Origin: an uncultured Bacteroidales bacterium
GTDB lineage: Bacteria; Bacteroidota; Bacteroidia; Bacteroidales; Bacteroidaceae
NCBI GenBank assembly: GCA_902775375.1
Contig: CACYLU010000003.1
Coordinates: 147,937-211,936 of the forward strand
Direction of reading: 5' to 3'
Length of the DNA stretch: 64,000 nt
Under the pieces are notes generated by a model. The model searched no databases. It worked only from the letters and a program-made list of their open reading frames with translations, and had not been told where the DNA came from. Below are positions 51,842 to 60,315 of the stretch, piece by piece; the first letter of the stretch is position 1, and every line of letters begins with the position of its first letter. A program made the position numbers and the translations under genes.

Positions 51842-52939
51842 TTAATCCACCACGTCAAACACGTAGGCCGTAGTCTGATGATAAGTCTCTTTCGGCTTTA
51901 GTCTGGTAGAGGGGAAATAAGGCCTATTGGGAGAATCGGGGAAATGTTGTGCCTCGAAACAAATAGCACTCCGTGCGGGGAAGGTAGCTCCATGAGCACC
52001 TTCAAAACCATTCAACCAATTACCAGTGTAAAGTTGCACACCAGGTTCAGTGGTAAATACTGTCATACGCCGTCCACTGACAGGGTCAGTACAGGTGGCA
52101 GCCTCGGCAAACTCCTCTATCTCATTCTTGTTCAATACATAGCAATGATCGTAGCCAGTGCCATTCTTCAATTGCTCGAATGGGTCATTGATGCGCTCTC
52201 CCACAGTGTGGGGCGTACGGAAATCCATTGGAGTACCTTCCACCTTCAGGATCTCTCCTGTAGGGATAGAATCTTTGTCAATTGGCAAGTAGTAATCGGC
52301 ATTGATGGTAACGATATTGTCAAGAATAGAGGAGGTTGGATTAGCAATACCTCGTAAGTTGAAGAAACCATGATTGGTCAAGTTGATTACCGTCGCTTTG
52401 TCAGTAGTGGCTTTATATGTTATGTATAATCCGTTATGGCTATCAGCCAACTCGTACATCATATCTACTGTCAGTTTGCCGGGGAAACCTTCTTCTCCGT
52501 CTTCTGAAACATATCTGAAAATGATTTTCGATTCATTAGCATCTACCACATCCCATACACGGGTATGAAATCCTGCAGGCCCACCATGTAAAGTGTAGGC
52601 TTCTTGTGTAAGATGAAGTTGGTAATCTTCCAGGCCTAAGATGAAATGTCCTTTGGCGATGCGGTTACCATAACGGCCTATGGTAGTACCTAAGAATGGC
52701 TCTGGACTGTTGATGACATGTTGTATGGAATCGTGGCTTTGCACCACATTGGCATATTTGCCTTCTTTATCGGGTACCATGATGGAGAGAACTGCACAAC
52801 CGTAGTTAGTAACAGCCACCTCCATACCTAAGGGATTCTTGAGTATGTACAGGTTGGTCTCTTTGCCCTGTACGGTAGCCTTGAAATCCTCTTGTCTCAA
52901 GCCCGACTTGTTGCTTTCGTCAAAAACTGTGCTCGTCAT
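51842..52939 (-). CDS. galM: Aldose 1-epimerase (mutarotase)
   Basis: 365 residues. GalM motifs: YGNRIAKGHFIL, TLHGGPAGFHTRVWDV with the catalytic His, NLTNHGFFNL with the second His, YDHCYVLN, and FEAQHFPDSPNRPYFPS with the catalytic Glu. It interconverts alpha and beta galactose for GalK. It is the first gene of the galM-transporter-galK unit, with a promoter at 52964-52995, and is divergent from manA. Confidence 0.95.
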   Translation of the reverse strand: MTSTVFDESNKSGLRQEDFKATVQGKETNLYILKNPLGMEVAVTNYGCAVLSIMVPDKEGKYANVVQSHDSIQHVINSPEPFLGTTIGRYGNRIAKGHFILGLEDYQLHLTQEAYTLHGGPAGFHTRVWDVVDANESKIIFRYVSEDGEEGFPGKLTVDMMYELADSHNGLYITYKATTDKATVINLTNHGFFNLRGIANPTSSILDNIVTINADYYLPIDKDSIPTGEILKVEGTPMDFRTPHTVGERINDPFEQLKNGTGYDHCYVLNKNEIEEFAEAATCTDPVSGRRMTVFTTEPGVQLYTGNWLNGFEGAHGATFPARSAICFEAQHFPDSPNRPYFPSTRLKPKETYHQTTAYVFDVVD

Positions 52940-52963
52940 AGTACGGCTAATTTAATTATTATG

Positions 52964-52995
52964 CAAATAAAGCCATTTTCTTTTATTCTAACAAA
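52964..52995 (-). promoter_or_regulatory. Promoter of the galM-transporter-galK unit
   Basis: Minus strand TTTG (52992-52995), 20 bp, TTTATTTG (52964-52971; one mismatch to TAnnTTTG), 24 bp before the galM ATG. Confidence 0.5.
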
Positions 52996-53057
52996 TAATG
53001 TTTGTTTTTTTTTCGTAACTTCGCGACCTGAAACCAAAAATCAAATAAGGAATGATG

Positions 53058-54029
53058 ATGATATATCCTCTAAAATTCCATCCCATACTTAAACAAACCA
53101 TTTGGGGTGGAGATAAGATTAATCAATTGAAACAAATATCCAATGGTCAACCAGCTGTAGGTGAGAGTTGGGAGATTTCTGCTGTCGAAGGTTTTGAGTC
53201 GGTAGTGGCCAACGGCACATATCGTGGCTATACTTTGCGTAGCTTGGTTAGGCTGTTGAAGGAAGAATTGGTGGGCGCTGATAACTATGCTCGTTTTAAA
53301 GATAATTTTCCTCTTTTAGTGAAGTTTATTGATGCACACGATGACCTCTCTGTTCAGGTACATCCTGATGATGGATTGGCAATGCAGCGTCATCATTGTC
53401 TGGGTAAGACCGAGATGTGGTATGTGTTGGGGGCAGATAAGGATGCACATCTTATTGCAGGATTCTCACAAAAGATTAGTCCTAAACAATATCGAGAGAT
53501 GGTGGCAGATGGCTCATTTGTTGACGCTTTATACTCATATTCTGTAAAGCCCGGTGATGTGTATTACATCCCTGCCGGCAGGGTGCATAGCCTCGGTAAG
53601 GGGACTATGGTGGCAGAGGTACAGGAAACTTCTGACATCACTTACCGCATTTTTGACTATAATCGTAGGGATAAGGATGGTCATCTGCGCCAGTTGCATG
53701 TGGCAGAAGCTCTAGATGCTATCGATTTTGATGATACCGCAGGGGAAGCCAAGATAGATTATCAGCTTGATGATAACGAGCCTGTGGAAGTAGTGTCTTC
53801 TCCAAAATTTACAACATCTGTCTATCGTCTAACTGATGAAGTGACATGTGACTATAGTGATTTGGACTCTTTTGTCATTTTGATTTGTACAGAGGGTTCA
53901 TGTCAGGTAGTAATGGATGCTGCTAAAGAAACCATCTGCGCAGGAGAAACATTGCTCTTACCTGCTACTACCAAGAATGTTCAGTTATTCCCATCTCCAA
54001 AGGCTACTCTTTTGGAAGTCTATACTTAA
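53058..54029 (+). CDS. manA: Class I mannose-6-phosphate isomerase
   Basis: 323 residues from the third of three ATGs (53052, 53055, 53058). 53058 lies 6 nt after AAGGA and begins MIYPLKFHP as relatives do. Zinc ligands are visible in SVQVHPDD, GKTEMWYVL and AGRVHSLGKG; IWGGDKI is the family start. It interconverts mannose-6-phosphate and fructose-6-phosphate. It is divergent from galM, giving a small sugar-phosphate cluster. It ends in a terminator shared with convergent gdhA. Confidence 0.93.
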   Translation: MIYPLKFHPILKQTIWGGDKINQLKQISNGQPAVGESWEISAVEGFESVVANGTYRGYTLRSLVRLLKEELVGADNYARFKDNFPLLVKFIDAHDDLSVQVHPDDGLAMQRHHCLGKTEMWYVLGADKDAHLIAGFSQKISPKQYREMVADGSFVDALYSYSVKPGDVYYIPAGRVHSLGKGTMVAEVQETSDITYRIFDYNRRDKDGHLRQLHVAEALDAIDFDDTAGEAKIDYQLDDNEPVEVVSSPKFTTSVYRLTDEVTCDYSDLDSFVILICTEGSCQVVMDAAKETICAGETLLLPATTKNVQLFPSPKATLLEVYT

Positions 54030-54077
54030 ATAGCAATTCATATTTGTAATAAGTACATCATTGCTATTCGCTATAAT

Positions 54078-54109
54078 AAAAAAGGCAGCTCAACTGAGCT
54101 GCCTTTTTT
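54078..54109. terminator. Bidirectional terminator between manA and gdhA
   Basis: A6-GGCAGCTCA (54078-54092) pairs with TGAGCTGCC-T6 (54095-54109), a symmetric hairpin with A and T tracts on both sides, as expected between convergent genes. Confidence 0.85.
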
Positions 54110-54124
54110 GATAAATCAATCTTT

Positions 54125-55462
54125 TTACACTATACCTTGAGCCATCATTGCCTTAGCCACCTTCATGAAGCCAGCAATGTTAGCACCCTTTACATAGTTG
54201 ATGTAGCCATCAGGCTCTGTACCGTACTTCACACATGCTGCATGTATTGATTCCATGATCCAGTGCAACTTAGCATCTACTTCCTCTGCGCTCCATGCCA
54301 AGTGTTGAGCATTCTGGGTCATTTCCAAACCAGATACAGATACACCACCAGCATTTGAAGCCTTACCTGGAGTATAAAGAATCTTGGCATCCTGGAATAC
54401 CTTAACTGCTTCAGGAGTAGAAGGCATGTTGGCACCTTCAGATACGGCAATCACACCGTTGGCAATCAACTTGCGAGCATCGTCACCGTTGATCTCATTC
54501 TGCGTTGCGCAAGGAGTAGCAATATCAGCTTTCTCACCCCAAGGACGAGCACCTGCCACATACTTAACGCCAGGATACTGCTCAGCATACTCGCGGATAC
54601 GTCCACGGTACAGGTTCTTCAGTTCCATGATGTAGTCAAGCTTCTCACGATCGATGCCATCAGGATCATATACGTAGCCGTCAGAATCACTCATGGTCAT
54701 CACCTTACCGCCTAACTGCAGAATCTTCTCAGCGGTGTACTGTGCCACGTTACCAGAACCAGAAACCAAAACTTTCTTGCCTTCCAGTGACAAACCACGG
54801 GTCTTCAGCATCTCTACCAAGAAGTAGATGTTACCATAACCAGTAGCTTCAGGACGAACCAATGAACCACCAAATTCCAGACCCTTACCAGTGAAAGTAC
54901 CACTAAAATCACGAGTCAGCTTCTTATACATACCGAACATATAACCTACCTCACGGCCACCAACACCAATGTCACCTGCAGGAACATCCAGTTCAGGACC
55001 TACATGACGGTGCAACTCCAGCATGAAAGCTTGGCAGAAACGCATCACCTCTGCAGCGCTCTTACCACGTGGAGAGAAGTCAGAACCACCCTTTGCACCA
55101 CCCATAGGCAGGGTAGTCAGTGAGTTCTTGAAAGTCTGCTCGAAAGCCAGGAACTTCAGGATTGACTGGTTTACGCTAGCGTGGAAACGAATACCACCCT
55201 TGTACGGGCCAATGGCATTGTTGTGCTGGATGCGATAACCCATGTTGGTCTGAACCTTGCCCTGGTCGTCTACCCAAGTAACACGGAAAGAGTTGATCCT
55301 GTCAGGGATACAGAGACGCTCAATCAGGTTGGCTGCCTCAAACTCAGGATGTTTGTTGTACTCCTCTTCGATACTGTTTAATACCTCTGAAACTGCCTGA
55401 ATATACTCTGGCTCGTTAGGGAAACGGCGATTCAGGTCCTCTAATACCTTTGCTACTTTCAT
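54125..55462 (-). CDS. gdhA: NADP-type glutamate dehydrogenase
   Basis: 445 residues from the ATG at 55462 (a TTG six bases earlier is less likely). It is a hexameric small-type GDH: GYRIQHNNAIGPYKGG, the catalytic-lysine motif LPMGGAKGGSDF, DVPAGDIGVGGREVGYM and the Rossmann region VLVSGSGNVAQYTAEK. It aminates 2-oxoglutarate, the main ammonia assimilation route in gut Bacteroidetes. NADP preference is inferred from the family. It is a single-gene unit with a strong promoter at 55530-55560 and a ~60-nt leader. Confidence 0.95.
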   Translation of the reverse strand: MKVAKVLEDLNRRFPNEPEYIQAVSEVLNSIEEEYNKHPEFEAANLIERLCIPDRINSFRVTWVDDQGKVQTNMGYRIQHNNAIGPYKGGIRFHASVNQSILKFLAFEQTFKNSLTTLPMGGAKGGSDFSPRGKSAAEVMRFCQAFMLELHRHVGPELDVPAGDIGVGGREVGYMFGMYKKLTRDFSGTFTGKGLEFGGSLVRPEATGYGNIYFLVEMLKTRGLSLEGKKVLVSGSGNVAQYTAEKILQLGGKVMTMSDSDGYVYDPDGIDREKLDYIMELKNLYRGRIREYAEQYPGVKYVAGARPWGEKADIATPCATQNEINGDDARKLIANGVIAVSEGANMPSTPEAVKVFQDAKILYTPGKASNAGGVSVSGLEMTQNAQHLAWSAEEVDAKLHWIMESIHAACVKYGTEPDGYINYVKGANIAGFMKVAKAMMAQGIV

Positions 55463-55529
55463 ATTCAAATTTACTTTAGTTTGTTATCTGTTTACGTTAA
55501 TTTGTTTCGTAGTATTATGAATACGGCTG

Positions 55530-55560
55530 CAAATGTATAGATAAAAATGGAAACTACAAA
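55530..55560 (-). promoter_or_regulatory. Promoter of gdhA
   Basis: Minus strand TTTG (55557-55560), 19 bp, TACATTTG (55530-55537): an exact consensus match. Confidence 0.7.
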
Positions 55561-55700
55561 CAAAATTCTACTTTTTTTGAAGAAAAAATAATTATTTTGT
55601 TTGTTTTTGAATGAAAAATGAATAAAAATGTCATGAAATGATAGTGTTCACTTCTTTCCTTGCTTTTAAGGGAAAGAGATGAAAGAAGATATAAAAGTGT

Positions 55701-55871
55701 TTATTTCTTCAAACTTTTGAACACAGGAATAAAAACCAATGCCGTACCTATGAACAATGAGGTAATGGTCATGCCGTCAATTCGCTCGGCTTGGGTAAAG
55801 ATGATGAAACAGATGAGTGCCCAAAGCAGTACGATACTGGTCATTTGGAACTTGGATAAAGGCTTTTTCAT
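55701..55871 (-). CDS. Small two-helix membrane protein (56 residues)
   Basis: ATG at 55871 to TAA at 55701. The sequence begins MKKPLSKFQMTSIVLLW, has helix 1 at ~11-26 (TSIVLLWALICFIIF), a short loop with AERIDG, and helix 2 at ~37-51 (TSLFIGTALVFIPVF), ending KSLKK. Positive ends at both termini suggest both face the cytoplasm. Regular amphiphilic layout and good start/stop placement support a real gene; the function is unknown. A TATCTTTA -7-like box lies upstream on the minus strand near 55895-55902. Confidence 0.7.
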   Translation of the reverse strand: MKKPLSKFQMTSIVLLWALICFIIFTQAERIDGMTITSLFIGTALVFIPVFKSLKK

Positions 55872-55981
55872 GCAGGTGTTTTGTTTTTGTTTGTAAAGAT
55901 ACGTATTTTTTTCTATAGAAACTAAAAATCTTTCATCCGAGAGCGAAAATTAGGTGATTATTTATAATTTTGCCGTTGATT

Positions 55982-57106
55982 ATGACAAATGTTTTTTTGT
56001 TTACTAAGCAGATAAGGCATTGCATGCTCATGATGTTGATGCTGGTATCCCTGACAGGTTTTGCACAAACGCAATATGCCAAACCAAAGAAGGGGGAGGG
56101 CATTACCACCTTTCTACAGCGTCATGGACGAAGCGGACAAGAATATTACAAAGAGTTCTTAGAACTTAACAAACAGAAGTTGAAAGGCAAGACAACCTTA
56201 CTATTGGATGTGAGTTATGCACTTCCTCCTATCAAGCCTACTGCTCAGCAGCGTTCTAAGGCGAAAAATGTTCCAGCAACAGCCAGCAACGAGCCGAAGC
56301 AGGCAGAGGCAGGGAAACCTGGTCAACAGCCTAAAGACGCAAAAGCCAAGGATCGTAAGCATGAAATAGGCTATGAGTTCAATGAACCGTTGTTTGGCAA
56401 ATCTCTGGCTAAAGGTAAAGTGGAGAGCGGAAAGCTGAAAGGTGCCTGTATCTATGTAGTGAGTGGTCATGGCGGACCTGACCCTGGCGCAATAGGTAAA
56501 ATAGGCAAAACTGAACTACATGAAGATGAGTATGCCTATGATGTGGCTTTGCGCTTAGCGCGTTGCCTTATGCAGGAGGGGGCAGAGGTGCATATCATCA
56601 TACAAGATGCGAAGGATGGCATCCGTGATGGCCAGTACTTGAGCAATAGCAAAAGGGAGACTTGCATGGGCAAGACTATTCCTTTGAATCAGGTGGCTCG
56701 CTTGCAGCAACGTTGTGATGCCATTAATGCCTTATATGAAAAGGAGAAAGATGAATATACCTACTGTCGTGCCATATTTTTGCATGTGGATAGTCGAAGT
56801 GTTGGAGAACAAACAGATGTATTTTTCTATCATCGCGATGGATGGTCAAAAGGCCTTCAACTGGCCGGACAACTGAGGCGTACTTTCCATGCAAAATATG
56901 ATAAGCACCAGCCCAACCGAGGCTTTGAAGGAACTGTATCTTCTCGAGGTTTGTATGTCTTGACACATACGCAACCAGTATCAGTGTTTGTGGAACTGGG
57001 AAATATTCAGAACAGGCATGACCAAAAGCGGTTTGTGCTGAGTTCTAACCGTCAGGCATTGGCAAACTGGATAACTGAAGGGTTTATTAATGATTTCAAG
57101 AAATAA
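55982..57106 (+). CDS. N-acetylmuramoyl-L-alanine amidase (Amidase_3) with LysM-like N-terminus
   Basis: 374 residues from the ATG at 55982; a TTG at 55970 lies inside a -7-like box (TAATTTTG). A signal peptide covers ~1-28 (GFAQ). A degenerate LysM-like segment follows (GEGITTFLQRHGRSGQEYY), then an Ala/Lys/Gln-rich linker and the amidase domain (~155-374). Zinc and catalytic residues fit VSGHGGPDPGA, LHEDEYAYDVA, FLHVDSRS and VFVELGNIQN. It cleaves the MurNAc-L-Ala amide of peptidoglycan in the periplasm. The DUF4230 gene's GTG start directly follows its stop. Confidence 0.9.
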   Translation: MTNVFLFTKQIRHCMLMMLMLVSLTGFAQTQYAKPKKGEGITTFLQRHGRSGQEYYKEFLELNKQKLKGKTTLLLDVSYALPPIKPTAQQRSKAKNVPATASNEPKQAEAGKPGQQPKDAKAKDRKHEIGYEFNEPLFGKSLAKGKVESGKLKGACIYVVSGHGGPDPGAIGKIGKTELHEDEYAYDVALRLARCLMQEGAEVHIIIQDAKDGIRDGQYLSNSKRETCMGKTIPLNQVARLQQRCDAINALYEKEKDEYTYCRAIFLHVDSRSVGEQTDVFFYHRDGWSKGLQLAGQLRRTFHAKYDKHQPNRGFEGTVSSRGLYVLTHTQPVSVFVELGNIQNRHDQKRFVLSSNRQALANWITEGFINDFKK

Positions 57107-57679
57107 GTGATTAGAAGATTTATTTATATGGTGTTAAGCCTGCTGATGATCTCATGTGGCGGCAGGCAGGTGAGTGAGGAAGAATTGCTTCGCTCTATCA
57201 ATACTACTCCGATGCTATATACTGTGCAGTGTGTTGCGCAGACTACTGTGATAGAACGCTCTTCTCGTGCAATGGATTGGCTTGGCCAGCGCACAGCCAT
57301 CATCCCTGTCGAGGCCAACATCAAGGCCGGCATTGACTTGTCGCAGCTCAAGAACATACGTATCAGCGGTAAGACGGTGTATATAACTTTGCCTGACCCA
57401 GTGATTGAGATAGAAAGCACACGCATTCGCAATGATGAAATCGTAACGTCGGTAGCTCCTCTTCGTTTTGACTTCACTAATGAAGAACTGGCACAAATAG
57501 CTCATAAGGGTACCGAAGCCATACGTAGTGATTTAGGGAAGTATAACCTAGTGCTACCAGCCCAACAACAGGCTGAGATGATTATTGCTAACATCGTGAA
57601 TCGTATGGGGCTGGAAGTGGTGTTTGAAAACAAGAAGCAATATGAGAACCGTGAATTGTTCAATCTTACAAGACCCTGA
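57107..57679 (+). CDS. DUF4230 lipoprotein
   Basis: 190 residues. The GTG at 57107 immediately follows the amidase stop and gives a complete lipoprotein signal (MVLSLLMISC); an internal ATG at 57128 would leave a short signal. The body contains VECVAQTTV-like and VYITLPDPVIEIESTRIRND segments, the DUF4230 pattern, and ends QQQAEMIIANIVNRMGLEVVFE. The function is unknown. It is coupled to the amidase and followed after 8 bp by a second DUF4230-like gene, suggesting a shared envelope role. Confidence 0.82.
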   Translation: MIRRFIYMVLSLLMISCGGRQVSEEELLRSINTTPMLYTVQCVAQTTVIERSSRAMDWLGQRTAIIPVEANIKAGIDLSQLKNIRISGKTVYITLPDPVIEIESTRIRNDEIVTSVAPLRFDFTNEELAQIAHKGTEAIRSDLGKYNLVLPAQQQAEMIIANIVNRMGLEVVFENKKQYENRELFNLTRP

Positions 57680-57687
57680 TGTGAACC

Positions 57688-58716
57688 ATGGATAAGAAAA
57701 AGAAGAGAAATATTATTGTAGTGGTCATTGCGATGGTGGTGGCCTTGTTGCTGTATCTGACTAAAGATACGGTGACAAGAATATACCACAGTGTTTTTGA
57801 CAGCCGTTCTGAAATAAGTCATGTGATGCTATCAGAATTGGCTAAGACAGAAAAAATGACAGTTCTTTCTCTCTATAAAGAAGTTATTGTAAGTCAATAT
57901 AAGGAGGTGCCTGGATTGCTTTACGGAACAAAACTTCAGCAGATTCACTCAGTATATCCTGGACGATTGGATGTGGGCTTTGATTTAACCAAATGTACTG
58001 ATGATTGGCTACTGATGCGTGAAGATACGGCCTATGTAAAACTGCCTGCAGTAGAAATTTTGAACCAGGGTGGGTGGTACCTGGATGAAACTGCTCACCA
58101 GACTCCAATTGAAGAGGGTACGTGGACAAATGAGGACTATGTGCGATTGGCACATCGTGCTAATGCTTTGTTAAAACGCACCTCAGAGTTGGAGAACTGT
58201 TACCAAATGGCGGAAGATAATGGTAAACGGGTGGTGAGAAATCTGTTGCAAGCTATGGGCATTAGGTTCGTTAAGGTAGAAGTTGAACCTCGTGATAGCT
58301 ATCGTCCTTTTACCATCGATTTTGACGGAGTGGGACGCAAAGGCAAGCATTATGATTTCTATGTAGATGCTTCAGGCAAGAATAGATATGTGAAATTTAC
58401 CGATGGAAGCATCCTTTCTTATCAGGGTGATATAGAAGATGAAGCGCTCTACTCTGTGATAGATATGTTCAGTTATTTCACACAAGGCAGGTCATCACGT
58501 CAATGGAAGTTGAGCAAGCAAGGACAGCGTCTGCAGATAGATATGGTGAACTTGACATTGACAAAAGGGACACAGGCTGCCAATGCATTCGTCAGGAGCC
58601 GTCGCAAGGCTGATGTAGAACGTCTGAGTGCTGCCCTGATCCAGTTGTTTGGAGAAGGTCTTCAACTTACTATTACAGAAGTGGATCGCCGAGGTCAACA
58701 GCTTTATCAGTATTGA
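57688..58716 (+). CDS. Second DUF4230-like membrane-anchored protein
   Basis: 342 residues. An N-terminal anchor (~8-25; IIVVVIAMVVALLLYL) precedes a DUF4230-type domain (DVGFDLTKCTDDWLLMREDTAYVKLPAVEIL; NCYQMAEDNGKRVVRNLLQAMGI). A C-terminal domain of about 130 residues (RPFTIDFDGVGRKGKHYDFY) is absent from the shorter paralogue. The function is unknown. It is the third gene of the amidase-DUF4230-DUF4230 unit and convergent with the AsmA-like gene. Confidence 0.78.
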   Translation: MDKKKKRNIIVVVIAMVVALLLYLTKDTVTRIYHSVFDSRSEISHVMLSELAKTEKMTVLSLYKEVIVSQYKEVPGLLYGTKLQQIHSVYPGRLDVGFDLTKCTDDWLLMREDTAYVKLPAVEILNQGGWYLDETAHQTPIEEGTWTNEDYVRLAHRANALLKRTSELENCYQMAEDNGKRVVRNLLQAMGIRFVKVEVEPRDSYRPFTIDFDGVGRKGKHYDFYVDASGKNRYVKFTDGSILSYQGDIEDEALYSVIDMFSYFTQGRSSRQWKLSKQGQRLQIDMVNLTLTKGTQAANAFVRSRRKADVERLSAALIQLFGEGLQLTITEVDRRGQQLYQY

Positions 58717-58732
58717 CTTTTCAAGCTAAGAG

Positions 58733-60223
58733 CTATTTTTTATTTTTCGAGAATATGCGCAATACTTTTGGGGTGTGAATTTTGATTTTTGGTTTGACTT
58801 TCATCTTGTGCATTTCCCGTGTGTCTTCAAAGGTGAAAGTAAAAGAGGTCTCAGCCACTTTGCCATTAATCATTAGAATACCTTCGGCGATGGCTCCATC
58901 GCTAATGATGCCTACATCTATGTTTCTCACCTTTATTTTATTGTAGTTGGCTTCCTTCACCTTCGCTTCTACTGCACCAATAGGCAGTTTGCCACCCTTT
59001 TTGGCTCTCATTTCGGCGGTACGCACTTTAGAAATGTCAAACTCAAAAGATGCGTTAGCCGCTATTTTGCCAATATCCTTCAAGTCTATCACTTTACCTA
59101 ATTCCAAATTAGGAGTGCTGACCCTACCTGATACATATTTGGTACTGTCATTGAGAGTAAGGTCACTCAAGTTGAACTCTCCGGCGGCAGTAGAGATCGT
59201 GCCTGAGAATACTTCGCGCTTGCGTAATACACTGAAGTCTCCTTTGTAATGGATTTCTCCCAATTTGCGAAGTTCATGCATCATGTATTTTTTAACAACA
59301 AACTGGTCGATAATCTCACGTGCAATATCATCCTTCGCCAGCATTTCGTCAACATGGAAACTGATATTCAGCAAATATTTATTTCGCAAGTTCTCTATTC
59401 CTCCATCTGCATTGATATGCAAACGTTCGTCTTCATTCTTTATATCAATATCTTTAAACAGCATAGAGTCAGCATCTCCTTCCACCATCACACTTAAATG
59501 CAAAGGTATGGTAAACTGTGCCAGCGCTTTGGTAAACAGGTGTGAGATGTCTTGCAAGATAACGTGGGCAGTCAGTGGCTCGGTAGTATAATAGCTCAAA
59601 GCTATTCCTTTCTTCTTACTAGGGAGCCATATGTCTACTCCTGGTATATTAATAAAGGTGTTTTCTTGTTGAAAACTGGCATTGCGTACATGAATCTGAT
59701 GAAAATCTGTAGTAGCATCCAGACTCAAATCCCTAATGAAAAAGCCCGAGACAGAGTCTGTGGCATTAAGATGTACGATGGATGCAGAAATGGAATCCTT
59801 GTCAATATGATTCACTTGTAATTGCGCATCTGCTATGAAATCTATGTGTCCTGCGTCAAACCAGCCTCGTTTTGGCTTGTTGGTGTTCTTCCTAGGTTTG
59901 TGGTTTTCAGTGCGGAAACGCAGTCCCTTGATATCCACTCTCTTGCCTTTAAGTGTTAGCTCTTCAATAGCTACGAATGTCTCATTCTTCTTACCTTTGG
60001 GCAGTTCAATATCTACCCCTTGAAGTTTGGCACTGAGTGTGAAAATATTGATATTGATATGTTTTGCCTTAGTAGGCATCTGCAGTTTCTCACTAAGATG
60101 GCGAGTGATATATTGCAATGCTTTGTTTTGTACAAAGTCTGTATTAACAGCTATTAATGCTACTAATAGTAGAATGAAGATTCCGCCAATTAATCCGCCT
60201 GTTATTTTGAGCAAGGTTTTCAT
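58733..60223 (-). CDS. AsmA-like protein of the envelope
   Basis: 496 residues. A single N-terminal membrane helix (~5-28; GGLIGGIFILLLVALIAV) is followed by NTDFVQNKALQYITRHLSEKL, the usual beginning of AsmA/TamB-family proteins. The remaining ~440 residues are beta-strand repeats with no enzymatic motif. Proteins of this kind bridge the periplasm and move phospholipids, or help place outer-membrane components. At 496 residues it is much shorter than TamB and matches the short AsmA class. It is a single-gene unit, with the divergent sugar porter 92 bp away. Confidence 0.75.
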   Translation of the reverse strand: MKTLLKITGGLIGGIFILLLVALIAVNTDFVQNKALQYITRHLSEKLQMPTKAKHININIFTLSAKLQGVDIELPKGKKNETFVAIEELTLKGKRVDIKGLRFRTENHKPRKNTNKPKRGWFDAGHIDFIADAQLQVNHIDKDSISASIVHLNATDSVSGFFIRDLSLDATTDFHQIHVRNASFQQENTFINIPGVDIWLPSKKKGIALSYYTTEPLTAHVILQDISHLFTKALAQFTIPLHLSVMVEGDADSMLFKDIDIKNEDERLHINADGGIENLRNKYLLNISFHVDEMLAKDDIAREIIDQFVVKKYMMHELRKLGEIHYKGDFSVLRKREVFSGTISTAAGEFNLSDLTLNDSTKYVSGRVSTPNLELGKVIDLKDIGKIAANASFEFDISKVRTAEMRAKKGGKLPIGAVEAKVKEANYNKIKVRNIDVGIISDGAIAEGILMINGKVAETSFTFTFEDTREMHKMKVKPKIKIHTPKVLRIFSKNKK

Positions 60224-60315
60224 GTGGCTCTTATTTTTATGCGCTAAGGTAATGTTTTTTCTCGGTTTTCTTAATATCTTTGCAAATAAATATCAAAAAA
60301 TAATAGTAAAACAGT

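Noticed and set aside
55640-55690. Weak hairpin CTTTCC...GGAAAG as terminator of the small membrane protein gene
   Set aside because: The stem is only 6-8 bp with imperfect pairing, too weak to list as a feature.
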